Shown one piece after another: positions 1-14,600 of a DNA stretch of 64,000 nucleotides. Source of the DNA: Planoprotostelium fungivorum (lineage: Eukaryota > Evosea > Variosea > Cavosteliida > Cavosteliaceae). Each line of letters begins with the position of its first letter. Position 1 is the stretch's first letter. The position numbers and the translations under genes were made by a program. Under the pieces are notes generated by a model. It did no database searches, was not told where the DNA came from, and was given only the letters and a program-made list of their open reading frames with translations. Location of the stretch: contig MDYQ01000106.1 in NCBI GenBank assembly GCA_003024175.1, positions 1-64,000 on the forward strand, written 5' to 3'.

Positions 1-1261
1 CACCTCCTCTAAATGGCAGAATGCCTCTTTGATGGTGTTCATCATGTCTCGATCTCTCAGATCACTGACATCGAAACCGACATCAGGAAAGGGGTGTCTC
101 TCTGAATGCTTGAGATGCCACAATAGTTTCCTTGTGATGTTGTCTCCTCCGTAGTTCATGTATATCCTATGTTCTTTGAGAAGAGACGATGGGATGGATC
201 GACTGACCTCGAGCCTGGAGTGGCTAATCCTTCATCTACACAAGAGATCGATGTGGTCTGGTGTCCAATGTCGACCACACATGCTGTCGGAACACCGAAA
301 CCGAAAGTAGCGCACACGGAGGACTTTAAGAGTCAATGGGATGGCACGGAGGGTAACTCACCACTTGAAAGAGAATGGAGTGAAGCTTGAGACGGTTGAG
401 GAATAGTTCACAGAGTGACTTGATGTCGGGTACATACAGATCATCTGGTATGATGATGATCGCAGATAGATTCTATTCCAAGTCATTCCATCGTCATCCA
501 TCAATACTCACGGCAGCTTCTGAATTGTCTATGTTCATGTTTTGGAGGATGTGCCTCATAAGTAGTTCCAACTGATCAAGAACAAACTGAGTTGAATAGG
601 CAGACGTCACATTCAGCCTTCCGTTCTGTATCGGCCAGAAGAGGAAATAAGGCTCTGATGGTGGAATGCGCAGTGCCTTACAAAGTTACACTCGATCGTC
701 TCAGCTGACTCACCTGTGCTCCAAAGACTGTCTGAGGCTTCTCACTCACATCCGTCCAGTTGAACTCTGACTCATCTTCTGTGACTTCTGTGGAGTCTCC
801 TCCTGTGACCTACTTGTTCTCAGCCATGTCATATGTCAACATCATCACACCTTCTCGTATTCACCAGCTTCGAGTTTTGCGTCCAGTTTTCGAAGGCTGT
901 TCTGGAACTCTGCGCACACTTCTTTCATGATTTTTGTCAATTTGCCATCCAGGTTCGCTGGTTCTTCATATCCAGTCTCAGCTTCGAGAGATTCAGAACG
1001 TTTCTGATGCCTTACAGCTAGATGACTGCACTCACAGTCTAGGAAGCCGCCAGATTTCCTTCTGATGGCCATCGCACTGATGATGGACGAGGGTGTCCCA
1101 TTAGCCCTTCCATATTTGATGCTGTGACTACCTAATTGGAATACCAGCGAAGGTGCTCTCGTTTTCGAGCCGGCTGCGACAGGTGAATGAGAGCGGGTCA
1201 GAAGACGATCGTCCTTACCTGATTCTTTGGTCGATTCATTCTCTTTATAATCACCATCCAT
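1..1261 (-). CDS. Actin-related protein 8-like (Arp8), 5' part
   Basis: Amino-terminal part of an actin-fold protein closest to Arp8, the INO80 chromatin-remodelling subunit that contacts nucleosomes in the nucleus. The gene starts at the ATG at 1261 (MDGDYKENE) and runs off the left edge. An early exon reads LVFQLGSHSIKYGRANGTP and then AMAIRRKS, the divergent phosphate-1 region of Arp8 rather than that of conventional actin. Near 320-250 the frame gives ATFGFGVPTACVVDIGHQTT, the second phosphate-binding strand, followed by MNYGGDNITRKLLWHL. At least five short introns are needed to keep the frame. An acidic stretch (EDESEFNWTDVSEKP) sits between the two actin half-motifs, as Arp8 insertions do. 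Arp4, Arp5 or Arp9 are less likely because the opening strand and the GGDN segment fit Arp8 best. The catalytic state cannot be judged because the carboxy half is outside the window. Confidence 0.78.
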
Positions 1262-1442
1262 TGTGCTCGAAATGATCACCTGATGTTCGATCGTGTTGCG
1301 GGTCGTTGTAACACGCCACCAATTTTGAATTTTTAAATTGAATATTTACGCAGCATAATCCTCCGTTCATTCCTTAGAAGTCTCGACTTATGATGTCTGT
1401 AGAGCTGATACATTACTTCTTGTGTACAAAGAAGATGAAATT

Positions 1443-2543
1443 TCAGACAAGGTGGTCTACATTGTTATTCATGTGTGCGTAGCTGTCCCCCTCGCCGTTT
1501 CTGAGTGGAAAGGATGAGCCGTCCATTCCCCACGAATGGGGCAGAGAGGTAGAAGGAATGAGCCACGCCAGCCAGATGGGTGAAGCACTCTCTATGCCAA
1601 AGAACATCTGCCAATTCTTCCTCCATCCCAAATCATATTCGTTCTGGTAGACTTGTCCCCTCCCCTTGTATATCTTCTTCATCTGATTGTTGTAGTAAAA
1701 TTCAATGGTCGTCTGGTTGGTCCCAATCAAGTAGAGATGCCAGAACATCAAACCACCCAGGGCTGCTGATATCGAAAGGGTCAATCCGAATGCTAACAAC
1801 ATGCTCGTCTGTATTGTGATCTCATCCCCCCACCACTGCTTCTCTTCAGATCGTCCAGTGGACATCCATTTCACTCACCGCTGTGATGTCTGCCATGTAC
1901 AGGGGGTATAAAGAGAGAGGGAAGACCCAGACGCAGGCGAGCCATAGGTAGAACATGAAGAGAAAGAAGAATTTGTGATTGTGCATTCCCACACAGCGAC
2001 CGACCCAGGGGCAATCTGAAGAGAGATCAGTGTTCCGTTGTCAGACGATGAGTCGAAGAGTAGCTCACGATGATCCATCCGAAGGACACATTGCTTGCAG
2101 ATGTGACAGTGATGTGACCTTGGAGGTTTCACTCTCTTGCATGATTTACACCAACGACTGAATCCGGTTCCTCTCTGGGGTGCGTCCTCTGTCCGTATTT
2201 GAACGAGCAAGTCTTCTGAATACAACTGTGGTGAGGTCACTCAAGGATGGTACAAGTGCGTCACCTCTTGAGGTATATCTGCGGTACAACCAGGGGGTGT
2301 CGTGACGACTTTGTAGTAGTTGAATCCGATATTGAATAATAACCAAACAGACCAAACCATGTGAAGAAGATATACGACTGATATCTCAGGGCTGTAATAT
2401 GGTACGAGCGCCGTGAAATGTATGAAGGCGATGCCGCTGATGAGAACTGTGGCCAGGAAGATCAAGATGGGTCCAACACAACCGATCATGAAATCAGCGA
2501 AATCCCTCATCCGGAGTAGCAGTGGTGAGTCGACTCCAGACAT
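1443..2543 (-). CDS. DHHC-type protein S-palmitoyltransferase
   Basis: Integral membrane enzyme that attaches palmitate to cytosolic cysteines of target proteins, normally at Golgi, ER or plasma membrane. The ATG at 2543 opens with two transmembrane segments (FMIGCVGPILIFLATVLISG and a VVYLLHMVWSVWLLFNIGF stretch). The cysteine-rich domain follows with CKSCKRVKPPRSHHCHIC and then the active site. The DHHC tetrad is split by an intron: one exon ends ATGGATCATC and the next begins ATTGCCCCTGG, which join as MDHHCPWVGRCVGMHNHKF. Two more membrane segments follow (the second LLAFGLTLSISAALGGLMFW), then the TTxE motif in NQTTIEFYYN and a NEYDLGWRKNWQMFFG element typical of the family tail. Length, about 300 residues, fits the short-tailed PFA/zDHHC class. 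It is divergent from VPS13, with only about 90 bases between the two start codons. Substrate cannot be inferred. Confidence 0.9.
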
Positions 2544-2631
2544 GATTGCTCCCGATCAATGAACACGGAGAGAAGTTTTGAGACGTTTGTAGAACAAGAT
2601 AACTAGCGCTGTTGTACCATATAGTCCAGTG

Positions 2632-5600
2632 ATGTTCTTTGAGCTCGCTATTGGTAAGATCCTTCAAGCGACAATTGGTAAATACCTGGATGGTTTCACC
2701 CGGTCGAATTTCAATTTAGCCCTCCTGGGTGGAAATGTACGGCTCAATGATCTAGCCATCAAGCCAGAGGCTTTGAAGGCGTTCAATCTTCCACTGAAGA
2801 TTCGGGGAGGATACGTCGGTTTATTATCCATCAAGATCCCCTGGCATAATCTATCAGATCAACCCATCATCCTCACTCTACAGCATATTCATCTGATAGT
2901 GGGCCCGAAAACAGAATTCGAGGTGATGATAAAATGAGGATCTCCATTCAAAAAAAGACAGGAAGAAGAGGAACTATCACGAGAGAGAACGAGACAAAAT
3001 AAGAAAGACGAAGTCAGGGCACTGAAGATTGGGGAAAAGACACAAAGTACAAATAACGGTGAGGCAGAAACACCACGCTCTCTCCTATATGAGTCGACTC
3101 TAAATCAAACCGAACAGAGACAGACGAGCCCTCGTTTGTGTCTAGCCTTGTAACAAAGATCGTCGAGAACATTCAAATCAACATAGAAGATGTACATATA
3201 CGCTACGAACACGGATACAGTGATTTATCCGTAGGTATCACGATACAGCAGGTGAGATGATCATTCTCCTCAATGCAACTGACGTAGATGAGGCCACGGT
3301 AGGAGAAGTGAAGCAGAGTTTAGAAGAGAAGACCACTGTCACTGATTCTGCTCTATTGACAAAGCAGGCCTCTCTACGAAATGCTTCAGTCTACGTCAAC
3401 ATAGGAGACAGTGCGCTATCCTTTGGTTCTAAGGCTGAGATGAAAGAGAAGATGACACGTCTCGTTGCCAGGGGCGGGCAGCCCTTACCAGGACACCATT
3501 ACATCCTCAATCCATCCACCCTCTCTTGTAAGTTTGTCGTCAGAAGGAACGTCAACATCGTCAATCAATTGGTCGATCACATTGCCAAATTCGCCGTACA
3601 ACTGAGAATCCAAGAGGTGATACATAGAAGAGAAGGAGTACATAATAGAAGAGAAGGAATACATAATAGAAGGGAAGGAGTACATAACAGAAGACAGGTC
3701 GCATTGACCCTCGAGAGGGAACAGTTGAGACAGATATTGGATGTGGTAGACTACATGACTGCCTTCAAGAGACAACTGGAACACAGGAAGATGAGGCCTA
3801 CAGTCAGACCTAACGTGGATCCGAGATCATGGTGGAGATATGCATGTGAGGGGGACATCGATGATGCCTCTCATCCCATCAGATCGTGTCATCGTATCTC
3901 CCATGGCACAGAAGAGGACCATCATGAAGTCTTTCCTCCTTCAGACCCTCCTGCAGAGACACGAATACGTCATCTTGTACCAAGCAAAGAAGAGGAAGCA
4001 GATGACCGAGGGACAGAGGAGGAGAATCAGAGAGATGGAAGACATATTGAATCCAGAGCAGATCTCACTGTGAGTGCATCACGAGAAGACGACAGCAATT
4101 GAAGAAGAGATGACATAGATTTCGACACCACACGATAGAAGATATGAAGGCGAGGAACATCAGTATCGCGGAGAGCCGAAAGAAGAAGGGATGGATGGAC
4201 TGGATGACGAAGAAAGTGGGACTCTCATCCGAGGAGAAGGAGGAGATCATGTCTGTCATAGGACCTCAGAGGGGTCCGGAGCAGCAGTCCATTCAAGTTC
4301 AACAGTGGAAATTGGACATTCAATTGGACAAGGGTTCGATCACTCTCAAGACACAGGTGAGTCCACCAACTGACTGACTCAACAAAGTAATACGAAACAG
4401 AACGTGGCCAGAGAGGAGAGAGGATTGGGACAGTTGAACTTTGAATCCTTGAGAGTAGGCATCTCGATGATAAACGACAAGAAAGAGAGCAAAGACAAGA
4501 CGAAAGATGGATCACTGTCCGTGACAGCGGCACTGCAGTATTTCACCATCGAGGATACGCAGACAGAAGACACTCAGTATCCTCAATTGGTCAAACCCTT
4601 TGCCAATTCTCCCGGGGACGATTTCCTATCTGTTCAATTCATGACGAATCCAATCAAATATCCCGGCGTGGATTTCAGTATATCAGCTCGATCGAAACCC
4701 TTTCGAATCATTCCCAACATCTCGTGGATCAATCAAGTGGGTCATCCTCTCCTCCTTGATGATCATCTCATCCAACACTCTCTGATGACATTAGATCGTC
4801 GATTTCTTCGTCATTGCCATGCCTCTCGTGTCTACATCGAGTGCTCAACAGATCAAGTACCTGCAAGAGATGTACGTCAACCAGATGATGGAGGGAACCT
4901 TAGACGTACAATCTTGCATCCACCTGGACATCGATCTCGCAGCTCCCCAGGTCTCTTCTTATATCTGATTACTTTTCCCCTGACAAGACATCCAGGTCAT
5001 ATTACCAAAGGAATTTCACAACAAGGATAGTCTCATCTTGGTTGCTGAGCTTGGAAGGATGAAGATGAACACACCCAATTATTCGGAGCAGAAGCAATCT
5101 TCTTCCTTATCCTTCGACATCGGTCTCACCAATTTGAGTTTATCGATCGCACAGATGAAGTGACAACATACCCTCTATATTCCAATCTCACCTTGTATCA
5201 GCACATGGCCGAATACCATCGATTTCAACATCATCCACGATTTCGATTTGAACATATTCTTGGGCATCAATCGAATGATCTGGGGAACGAAGGTGAGACA
5301 TGTGAGATGTATCTCCACGGAATGACACACGATAGATCTCTCTGTCGGGAAAACTGCCTGAACTGATGATCAGCATCTCTCCCAAGGCCATCAAGAATCT
5401 CATCGAGATCTTTGGAACGTTGGCCAACAAGAACGAGACCGTGAAAGAGGATACGATGATCATTCGTTCCGACAAGAGTGAAGAGGTGGAGAATACACAG
5501 GAAGAGAAGAAACCGGAGAGCAAGGAGAAGAAGACTCTGATCGTAGTGGGATCCTTCACCCTCAACACGTTCAAAGTGGTCATGCAAACGGATGTGGAGG

Positions 5601-8600
5601 ATATGAGGGAGGAGGTCCGGCATCAAGAGTTGATCCAAGTGGAGTTGAATGACTTCACGATGAATCTGCATCACGGACAGAAGGGAACGAGAGTGGAGGC
5701 TGTCCTCCAGAGGCTGTTTGTGGAGGATTGCATGAACAAGACGGGAGGACCAAAGTATCTCATCATGCCAGACTTGACAAACGATTCCACCGTACCCTCA
5801 CTCAGTGCCAGATATGCCAAACTATCTTCGAACAAGAGGTGAGTGATGGGAGGAGAGGAATCTGAACTTGATCAGCGTGGAATCGATCTTGATGGTACAG
5901 ATCGGTAGGGTCATCTTCAATTTCGATCGCGAGACAGTCATCCGAGTGATTCAATGGGGTTCATCCATCGCATTGAGTCAGGGAGAGGTGAAGCCCAGCG
6001 ACAGCGAGGACAGATCGATGTCCGAGGAAGATGCATCGTCAGATCATCACGGTCTGACGAGAGATGGAGAACACAACGAGGATCAAGTCACATTGAAGCT
6101 CGGATTCTCACTCCACAGCTTGCAATGCAATCTGAAGACGAGAACCAAGACATTAGCGGAGGTGAAAGAAGGAGAGAAGGAGAGAGCTGAGAGGAATAGA
6201 TTCAACTGGGAGAGTCACAAGTGACGATGAATGTGAGCCAAGGTAGAACGAGCATCAGCGGATCTCTGGGTAAACTCCAAGTGTATGATCCCAACGGAAG
6301 GAAAGAGCATTCCATCATCCTGTCGATCACCAGTGATCACACCATCGAATTGAGAGCCATTCTGTACAATGGAATGGAAGCGATCAAGAGGGGTATCTCA
6401 GCAGAGATCAACGCCAAGCTCAATTCCGTCCGCATCACGTACATCGACAAGTTCGCCTTGAACCTGCAGAAGTATTTCACGGAGATCTCTGAGATCAGGG
6501 AGATGATAGAGTCCACTGCCCACAAGGCCACCGATGCCGTGTCTGATTTCATCATCAACACTCAGAACCCATCTTCAAAATCTGCGGTCAAAATGCAGTT
6601 CCTCCTACTCAATCCTCAGGTATGCTCTCATTTGATATCACACTTGACATATCTTATGTCTTTCTTCAACGTCATGATCTCTCACAAATGTCTCACAGGT
6701 CCTCATTCCAACGGTCAATCAATCGTCGTCTGTGAACACGGACACTCTGATGGTCGATTTTGGTCAGATCCTCGTACAGAATTCCATTCTGACTTACGAA
6801 TCGACCGATCTCCCCTTCGAGCAGGTGATGTCTATCCATGGAGGAGAAGATGACAGGACACCAGGTCTCCATTCAAGTGACCCGAATGCACATGCAGATA
6901 CTGAATCGATACGGACAACCCATCAAGACATTGAACAGTTCCAGTCGATTGAATCTCTCCACCTCCAGGAGAGATTCGTGGAATCGATCAGCCAACGAGG
7001 AATACACGGAGGAGACGCACAAGTTGATGGACGAGTTAGACTTCAAGATTGTCGTGGAGAGATCTCTTGATCCAGCCAACGAATATCCAGCACTGAAGAT
7101 CTCCATCACCATTACCAACGTCAATATCCGATTCACTCGAGAGCAGTACGTGTTCCTGATCAGTCTGTACAATCAGAGTTTCCTCAATCAGAGCGGTGAA
7201 GACAAGCCAGAGGTGGAGGTGATACCGAAGGAGAAGGAAGAAGAAGCGAAAGGAAAGAAGGGGAAGCCCATGCCCATCACGGCCTCCATCGGAGGGATGT
7301 GGAGGAAGAGTTACGATTCGAAGAGTACCGCCGTACCTTTCACTCAGATCCTCGTCTCTGTGGGTACATTCAACATCCACCTGTTGAACGAAGAGGAGAT
7401 GAAGGTGTGATTCATATGTCACGCTGCATCTCATCTCAGTAGGCCATCGTCATCCCAGGTTCAACCAAAATCAACGATCTATCGAGGGACACGGAGCTAT
7501 CCAAGTGTCGACTGAAGATCCTCCTCAGAAGTCAAAATCTGGAGAAGAATCTGCTGACGAAATCATGTGAGGAAGAGAGAGGAGAAGGAGACTGAATGAG
7601 ACAGATCCGTTCGTGGTGATATCAAGGATGAGTGGAAAGGTGAAGGTAGAGATGATACGAACAGAGATGGATGACAGTGGGAGGGGCCAGTGGGATCCCA
7701 TCGAACTGCCCATCACTGACATCATGCACAACGAGAGAATGGTCTTCGATTGTTACAATGCTTCTAATCTCCTCACCGCTCCCTCTCTCATCGGTTCATT
7801 CACCACCGGAATGCTCGAGCTTATCTCTGAGGTATTCTCCTTCTTTCTTCTCCTCTTCTTATTCTCCTCTTCTTATTCTCCTCTTCTTACTCTCCTCTTC
7901 TTATTCTCCTCTTCTTACTCTCCTCTTCTTACTCTCCTCTTCTTACTCTCATCAGATCGTGGATCCCAACGCTCCACCTGATGTGAAGGTGGAAAACAAA
8001 CCCTTCTACATTGTCAATCCAAAGTGGTTATCGAAGAGGAGGAGAAGCTACGAGAATTCCGGCACACTCATCGTAAGTTGTAACATCTGAACGGGTCAGC
8101 TGAAAGTAGTACAGATCAGTGACATCGAATTGACCCAGTCCAACGAATTCGTATTGAACAAGCTGAAGAGGAGAGCGCTGAAGGTATCGGATGTCATACA
8201 AAGTATCGATATAGACCCTCCCAACGATCTACACGGATCGATGCGTTTGGGATCACCTGTGTCATCCATTCCCAATTCACCCTCTCTATTGGATCAGAGC
8301 AAACACCGCAACACAGTCATCAAGAGGTGATCGTCTCTTCTCTATTCCTCTCACCTCTTGCAGTTGGGCCACTCTGCAGTTGTCCAAGTTGAATTTCCAC
8401 ATGATATCGAATGCTTCAGATGATCAACCTTCGATGATGGTGAGAGAAATAATTACACTTCCACTGAAGAACACAGATCGATCTCTCACTCGATCTGGTC
8501 GAACTGATCAACGAAGATCCAGCCTTCAAGATCGAGGTGAAGAAGAGAAATGATGATGGATTTAACACGAATTAGACCATCTGCAGCGTGAAAGACAGTG

Positions 8601-11600
8601 CCTTCCAGATGCACAAAGGGAGACATCAACGTCTCATGATTCGATTGGGTGATCTCTCCGCTTCTCTCATCCCAGAGTTGATCATTCCCGTCAAGGTCAG
8701 TGAACATCGAAACATTGAATCGTAACACAATACAGGACTTCATCATGGCCGGTCTCTCTAAATTTGGAGAGCCGAACAATCTGAGGAGGATGTCATCCTC
8801 TCTGGACATGAAGAGCACCCCATCATCACCCAGAACTGATTTGTCTCCTCAGTCCAGCACAGTTCAATCTCATACACCAAACAGGGATCGATCGGGTGCC
8901 TTCAGAGTCACACCTCAAACGAGCCAATCAAAGATAGAAACTCCACAAACAAGTACAGCGAAGATCGAGACTACACAAACGAGGATGTACACCCCACTGA
9001 CGAGCATGAGTGGTCCAACTCAAGATTCCACTAGCGTGCAGAGCGTGGGCCCGGAAGTCAAGGAAGATACGAATGACATACAGTACTTGACCATAGAGAT
9101 ACAGAAGATCAATGCTTCCATCGATCCCAGCATGGGAGAGGATCCTTACAAGGACATGATCGTAGAGGGTGATGATTCACAACATGAACGTGAAACGAAT
9201 TGAATTGAACAGGTGCGATGACTTTGAACCAAAATCGATCGCAGGGAGGGAAGATGAGCAGTATGGATCTGTTCATACAGAGATTGGGTGTGGCAAAAAC
9301 CATCGGAGAGAAGATGTATGCTATGTATCCCACTGACATTGTCCTCCGCACCGAAAACGACTCGACGGGATCTCAACCCAAGTCTTCTCTGTCCGTCTCT
9401 GTGCTGGAGCCTCTGCGTTTTGTTCTATCCAATTCAGATAACCAGGTGAATCCATTCATCTCCTCACCCTCCTCATTCTTCCTCTCATCCTGATCTGTGG
9501 ATCATCCTATATGATGTCGTATTCATCACCGTAGGTTCTCTCTTCATTCCAATCTTCACTGAGCACTCAACTGAGGATCTCGAGAGAAAGGGAGACACCA
9601 GTGCTGATCGTCACTGAGATCGAGGAAGAGAATCAAGAGAGTCAAGAGTTGACTGTGAGAACGAAGGGAATCTCTCTCTGTCTCGTTCACGATTCGGTTG
9701 CCATCCCTCCCTTGCTCTTATTGAACATCGATCCCATCATTGTGAAAGGACAGGTGATTGATCTATTCTGTTCTCATCTCGTGTGAAGAGATTGACTTGT
9801 ATCTTCCAGTTGGGATGTGGTGTAGTGTCGGCATCCATTAAGATGGACGGAACGTTCTACAACATCAGTAAGGCAATCTGGGAGCCCTTCCTGGAACCAT
9901 GGTTGTTTGAATTCACAGTGAGTAACCTATTTATCCTCTCCCTCTCATCGTACACAGTACACATCATTAGGGCAAGAGACGCTATTGTCGTTGAATGCAT
10001 CTACGATATTGAACATCAATTACACCCATTCGTTGATCCACAACATCACTCTGTGGAGCAGGGACACACAGTCTGTCTCTCACGATCGCAACGCATCTCG
10101 ATTCCAGGGAATTCACCTGAAGAACATGACGAATCACATCTTGTCCTATCAAGTGAGTCACCTGTACCACCTGTATGGGACTGACTCACACAGATATCAA
10201 ACGAAGGAGAGATATTTGAAGTGAAGCCAGAGGAACAGGTGAGAGAACGAGAGGGAGATGGACTGATCGTCCTCAGGTGGCCGTAGAATCTCGCAGCACG
10301 AGTCAGAGAGAAGTGGATGTACTCAACACGCAATCCTTATCTCTCTACATCAACGACGATCGATTCGATGGGTTACCCATGTCCTTTGAGATGTTCAAGC
10401 TACTGAGAACCAAGGACGGATCCACCTACGTCTACACGGTGAGAGAGAGGATGATTCATCGACTGAGAGGTCCAGGTGAGGGTATTGAATGGAATGAGAG
10501 TGCTATCCATTCGAAGTACGATCTCTCTCAGGAACACCACAAAGACGAGAATCGAGGTGAAGTGAACGAGTGAAGAGATGATGATTCAGATCAGGTTCAA
10601 CTGAGAGTAGTGGAAGAGAGGAGACAGACAGTAGAGGACAGCAAAGAGCTGTTCGAAATTGGAGCCATCATGGAGAACGATTACACGGAGACGTGGTGCA
10701 CTCTACAACCAGACGAAGAAATCTCCATCCGCCCCTCTCTCGTCAACAAGACCGTCTTGTCCATTCGACCCATGATCGAAGACAATGTCTACAGTCTGTC
10801 CCCTCCCATCGAATGTGCCACACTCAAACCAGAGAAGAAGTACGTCTCAGTAGGGAAGATGAGGACCACCCAACAAGAGACAGACGATCAACTGTGGTTC
10901 TGTATCAATGTCACCAGAGGTTTTACGGAAGATATTCCTGTCTATGTCATAGAGGTGGGGAGAGATGAAGATGAATCTAACGTGGATAGATCTGCATTCC
11001 TCTGGTCTTGGAGAATGCACTGCCCTGTCCCCTCGAATTTCTCATCAACGTTAGATACGGAGCCGCACTACAATCAGCCGAGCAGTTGGCCGTGCATTCG
11101 GTCACTCTCGATCACACTTTGAACCTGCAGATTCGAATTCCAGGTTACGAATGGAGTGATCAGGTGAAGAAGAACGTGAAGAGTGAATTGAAGGAGGCAG
11201 GTCATCATTCAACGAAATAGTAGAAAAGAGACGGAGAGGTGCTTCGTATTGAAGGACAGCATAGGGAGACCCCTTTATCTCTATTACGAACAGATATGGA
11301 CACCCAATCACAGCTTCGCCATCACAGTCTACTCCAAGTTTTGGATCATCAATTACACGGAATTCAACATGACACTGTACAATTCGAAAGATAACATTGC
11401 ATCGGGACAGAGCATAGGACAGGTGAGGAGGGAGGAAGAGAAGGTGACCAATGAGACAGTTGCCCTCCACCTCCGTCAGTGCATCGGGAGAGCGCTTGCG
11501 AAATATCTCCGACTACGATCCAACGTGGTACGATAAGGAAGACATTCAATCGAGAGAGCCTCTCGTCTATTCTTATGGTCAAGTGAGTGGATCACATCTT

Positions 11601-14600
11601 CATTCTATCTGTGTGACATCTTTTAATACTTCGTCTCAACACCTACGCCTCACATGTTTCTATCTATGTCACATGCACTAGTCTAATGTGAGACAGCCTG
11701 CCTTCTCCTACACGAAGATACAGATCGAGAATTCGAAAGCGAGTGCCCCCGTGTCCTTTGAGATTCCACAAGAGGGAGAGGTCATCCTGAAAGAGAGGAA
11801 GATGATGAAGAAGGAAGAGAGAGCTCATCTAGAGAGGAAGGTCTTCACATTGGGTGTCAAAGTCGAATTGGGAACGAGCACCTTCAGAAGGACCAAGATG
11901 GTCACCATCGCTCCCAGGTACATCTTCGTCAACAAGGCTCCCAGGAAGATCTATTTCCAGCAGGTGAAACGTCTCATCCACACGAGAGACTGAGAGGGAC
12001 AGGTGGTACACCCCAAGAGGTTCAAGATCGAGAGCAATCAAGTGATACCCTTCCACTGGCCCAATCAAGAGGGGATCCACGAGATCTCCGTGTCTCTCGA
12101 TCGAGGAGAGAAGTGGTCGTGGTCGGGTGGTCTTCCGTTGGCCGTGATGGGAGACACGTACATACGATTGTGCAGGAGGATACTGGATGTCACTTCACCT
12201 CTGTCACCCATTCCATCGTTCGACACACCGAGCCTCGCCACACCTTCGATCCACAGCATGTCTCACGAGAAGGAAGTCGTCACGGAATACTTCATGAGAG
12301 TGCAGATGAAGCAGAACGAGAAGGGATCTATACTGGTCATATTCAAACCTAAGACCACAGAGTTCTTCCCTTACCGGATCGAGAACACTCTGTCATCCAA
12401 CGTCTACTTCCATCAGGTGATACACCCTCACATCGATCGCATCCTATTTTGATCTGGATCCATCTGAACCTCGTTGTAGATCGATTGTGAGGGTATGACG
12501 CACTGCATTTCCCCCGGTGGAACGTTAAACTACACGTGGGACTACCCAGGGAAACCCCACATTGTGTTCATGTCCATGGAGGGTGGAATGAAGAGAAAGA
12601 TGTACCTGGACAAGATCAAACAGTACTCCAACCCTGATTTCGTCACCACCATCGAAGCGAAAGGTGAACAGAGAGGAGAGTGTGATTGCTGATGACTCGA
12701 ACAGGTCCAGAGAGAATGGTCAAGATACAGACGGCCTCCGAACTCAAGTTGTCGAGGAACTTGAGCGATATGGGAGATCGAGCCTCTCGCACTTCCATCT
12801 CATCCAGTGACGATCGAACGAGTGGTTCCGTCGTGCTCATCAATCTCTCGGCCATCGGTATCTCTGTATCTGACGATCAACCTCAAGAGTTGATGTACAT
12901 CTACCTGCAGTCCATCTCAGCTAAATTCTCTTCTTCTCCCCTCGTCACGGAGGTGTATGCCAGCATCAAGTCCTTCCAGGTGAGGCGAGAGAGAGACGAA
13001 GGATAACGAGAGAACAGATCGACAATCAACACGTAAAAAGTCTCCTGCCCGTGTTCATCAAGCCCTTCAACCTACCACCGGACGTCCCTGCCTTCATATT
13101 GGGTATATCCAAGTCCAATCAGTACACCACACTGTCGTACTACGACATCATCGAGCTCCACCTCCAAGAGATGAATGTCTCCATGGACAACACTTTCATT
13201 GTGAGTGACGTTCGCTCTTCTCACCTGAATCGTCGATAGAACAGGATCTTGAGCTTCTTCAATACGAACTTGGGTGCCATGAACGACGACCATTACGTGT
13301 CATCTACTGTGGGAGGAGTGCTAGAAGGTAAGGGATCTGATTAGGCTTTGACTGAGCGATTGATCGTTTCAGGTTCACTGAATACGGACGATTCGAATCA
13401 GTTGATCTACATCAAGAGACTTTACCTTAAATCAGTCCGAGCCAACATCACCTTCTACACACTCGAAGACGATGACGATCAGTCACCCCTCAGAATGATG
13501 TTGGGTAGTGCCGTTTCCACCCTTCCAAACATCGAATCAGCTCCACTGCGTATGGCCGAATTATGTCTCAGCCATCCCTTCCTCCTTCAGGTGCTGTCAC
13601 CCTCCATCTCACCTCTCTCACTCCCCTGCAGAGACAGTTGATCGATACGGTGACGAAACATTACATCTCGCAAGTCATCCGAGGATCGTACAAAGTGTTG
13701 GGGTCCGCAGAATTTCTGGGAAATCCTGTCTCCATCGTGAACAGTCTGGGAACGGGTATCAAAGACTTCTTCTACGAGCCCATCGCCGGTGCAGCTCACG
13801 GTGCCAGCGAATTCGGAAGGGGTCTCGGAAAAGGTATTCATTCACCCTCCATCGATAGAAATGACTTGGATGATTCGTCTCACATTCACAGGATCGAAAT
13901 CATTGGCTAAGAAGTCCGTCTACGGACTCTTCTCTGGAGGAAGTAAATTGACCGCAAATCTGACCTCCGGGCTGACCAAATTGACGATGGACAACAAGTA
14001 TTCCGCCCAACGCAAAGAAGAGAATCTCGTCAAACCGCACAACGTCACGGAGGGACTCAAAGAGGGAGCGAAACACTTGGGAAAAGGTTTCTTCGAAGGT
14101 TTCTCTGGCATCCTCACTCAGGTGGGAGATCTCACAGAGAGAAGAGACTGAAGAGTGCAGCCCATATCTGGATTCAGAGACGGAGGAGTGAAGGGATTGG
14201 CCAAGGGAATCGGGAGGGGGCTGGTGGGTGTGCCCATCAAGCCCGTGAACGGCATCGTAGACATGGCAACGAAGACGATGCAGGGAGTTTACAACTCGGT
14301 GACGGAACACGAGTACTACCGCATCAGACCACCCAGATCGTTCACGGGGAACGTGTTGACCAATTACTCGATGCAATCTTCCCTTCTCCAATTCATCATG
14401 GGAAATTATCTATCGGATAAGTTTCCCACAGATAAGCCCATCTCTGCCTTCTTGTGCACGAAGGTCTTGTACATTCTGACAGACAAGCACATCATCTCGG
14501 TCCACGAGAAGCAGGGTAGACAGTTCAGCATCCACTGGAAGCTGTCTTATTACTGTGAGTGTCTCGTGTTCTCTCTTCGCATGACTCATGGTGATAGATA

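Noticed and set aside
7613-8090. Two open frames rich in Leu/Phe/Ser within VPS13
   Set aside because: They read through a CT-rich intron; the exons either side fit VPS13 in a different frame.
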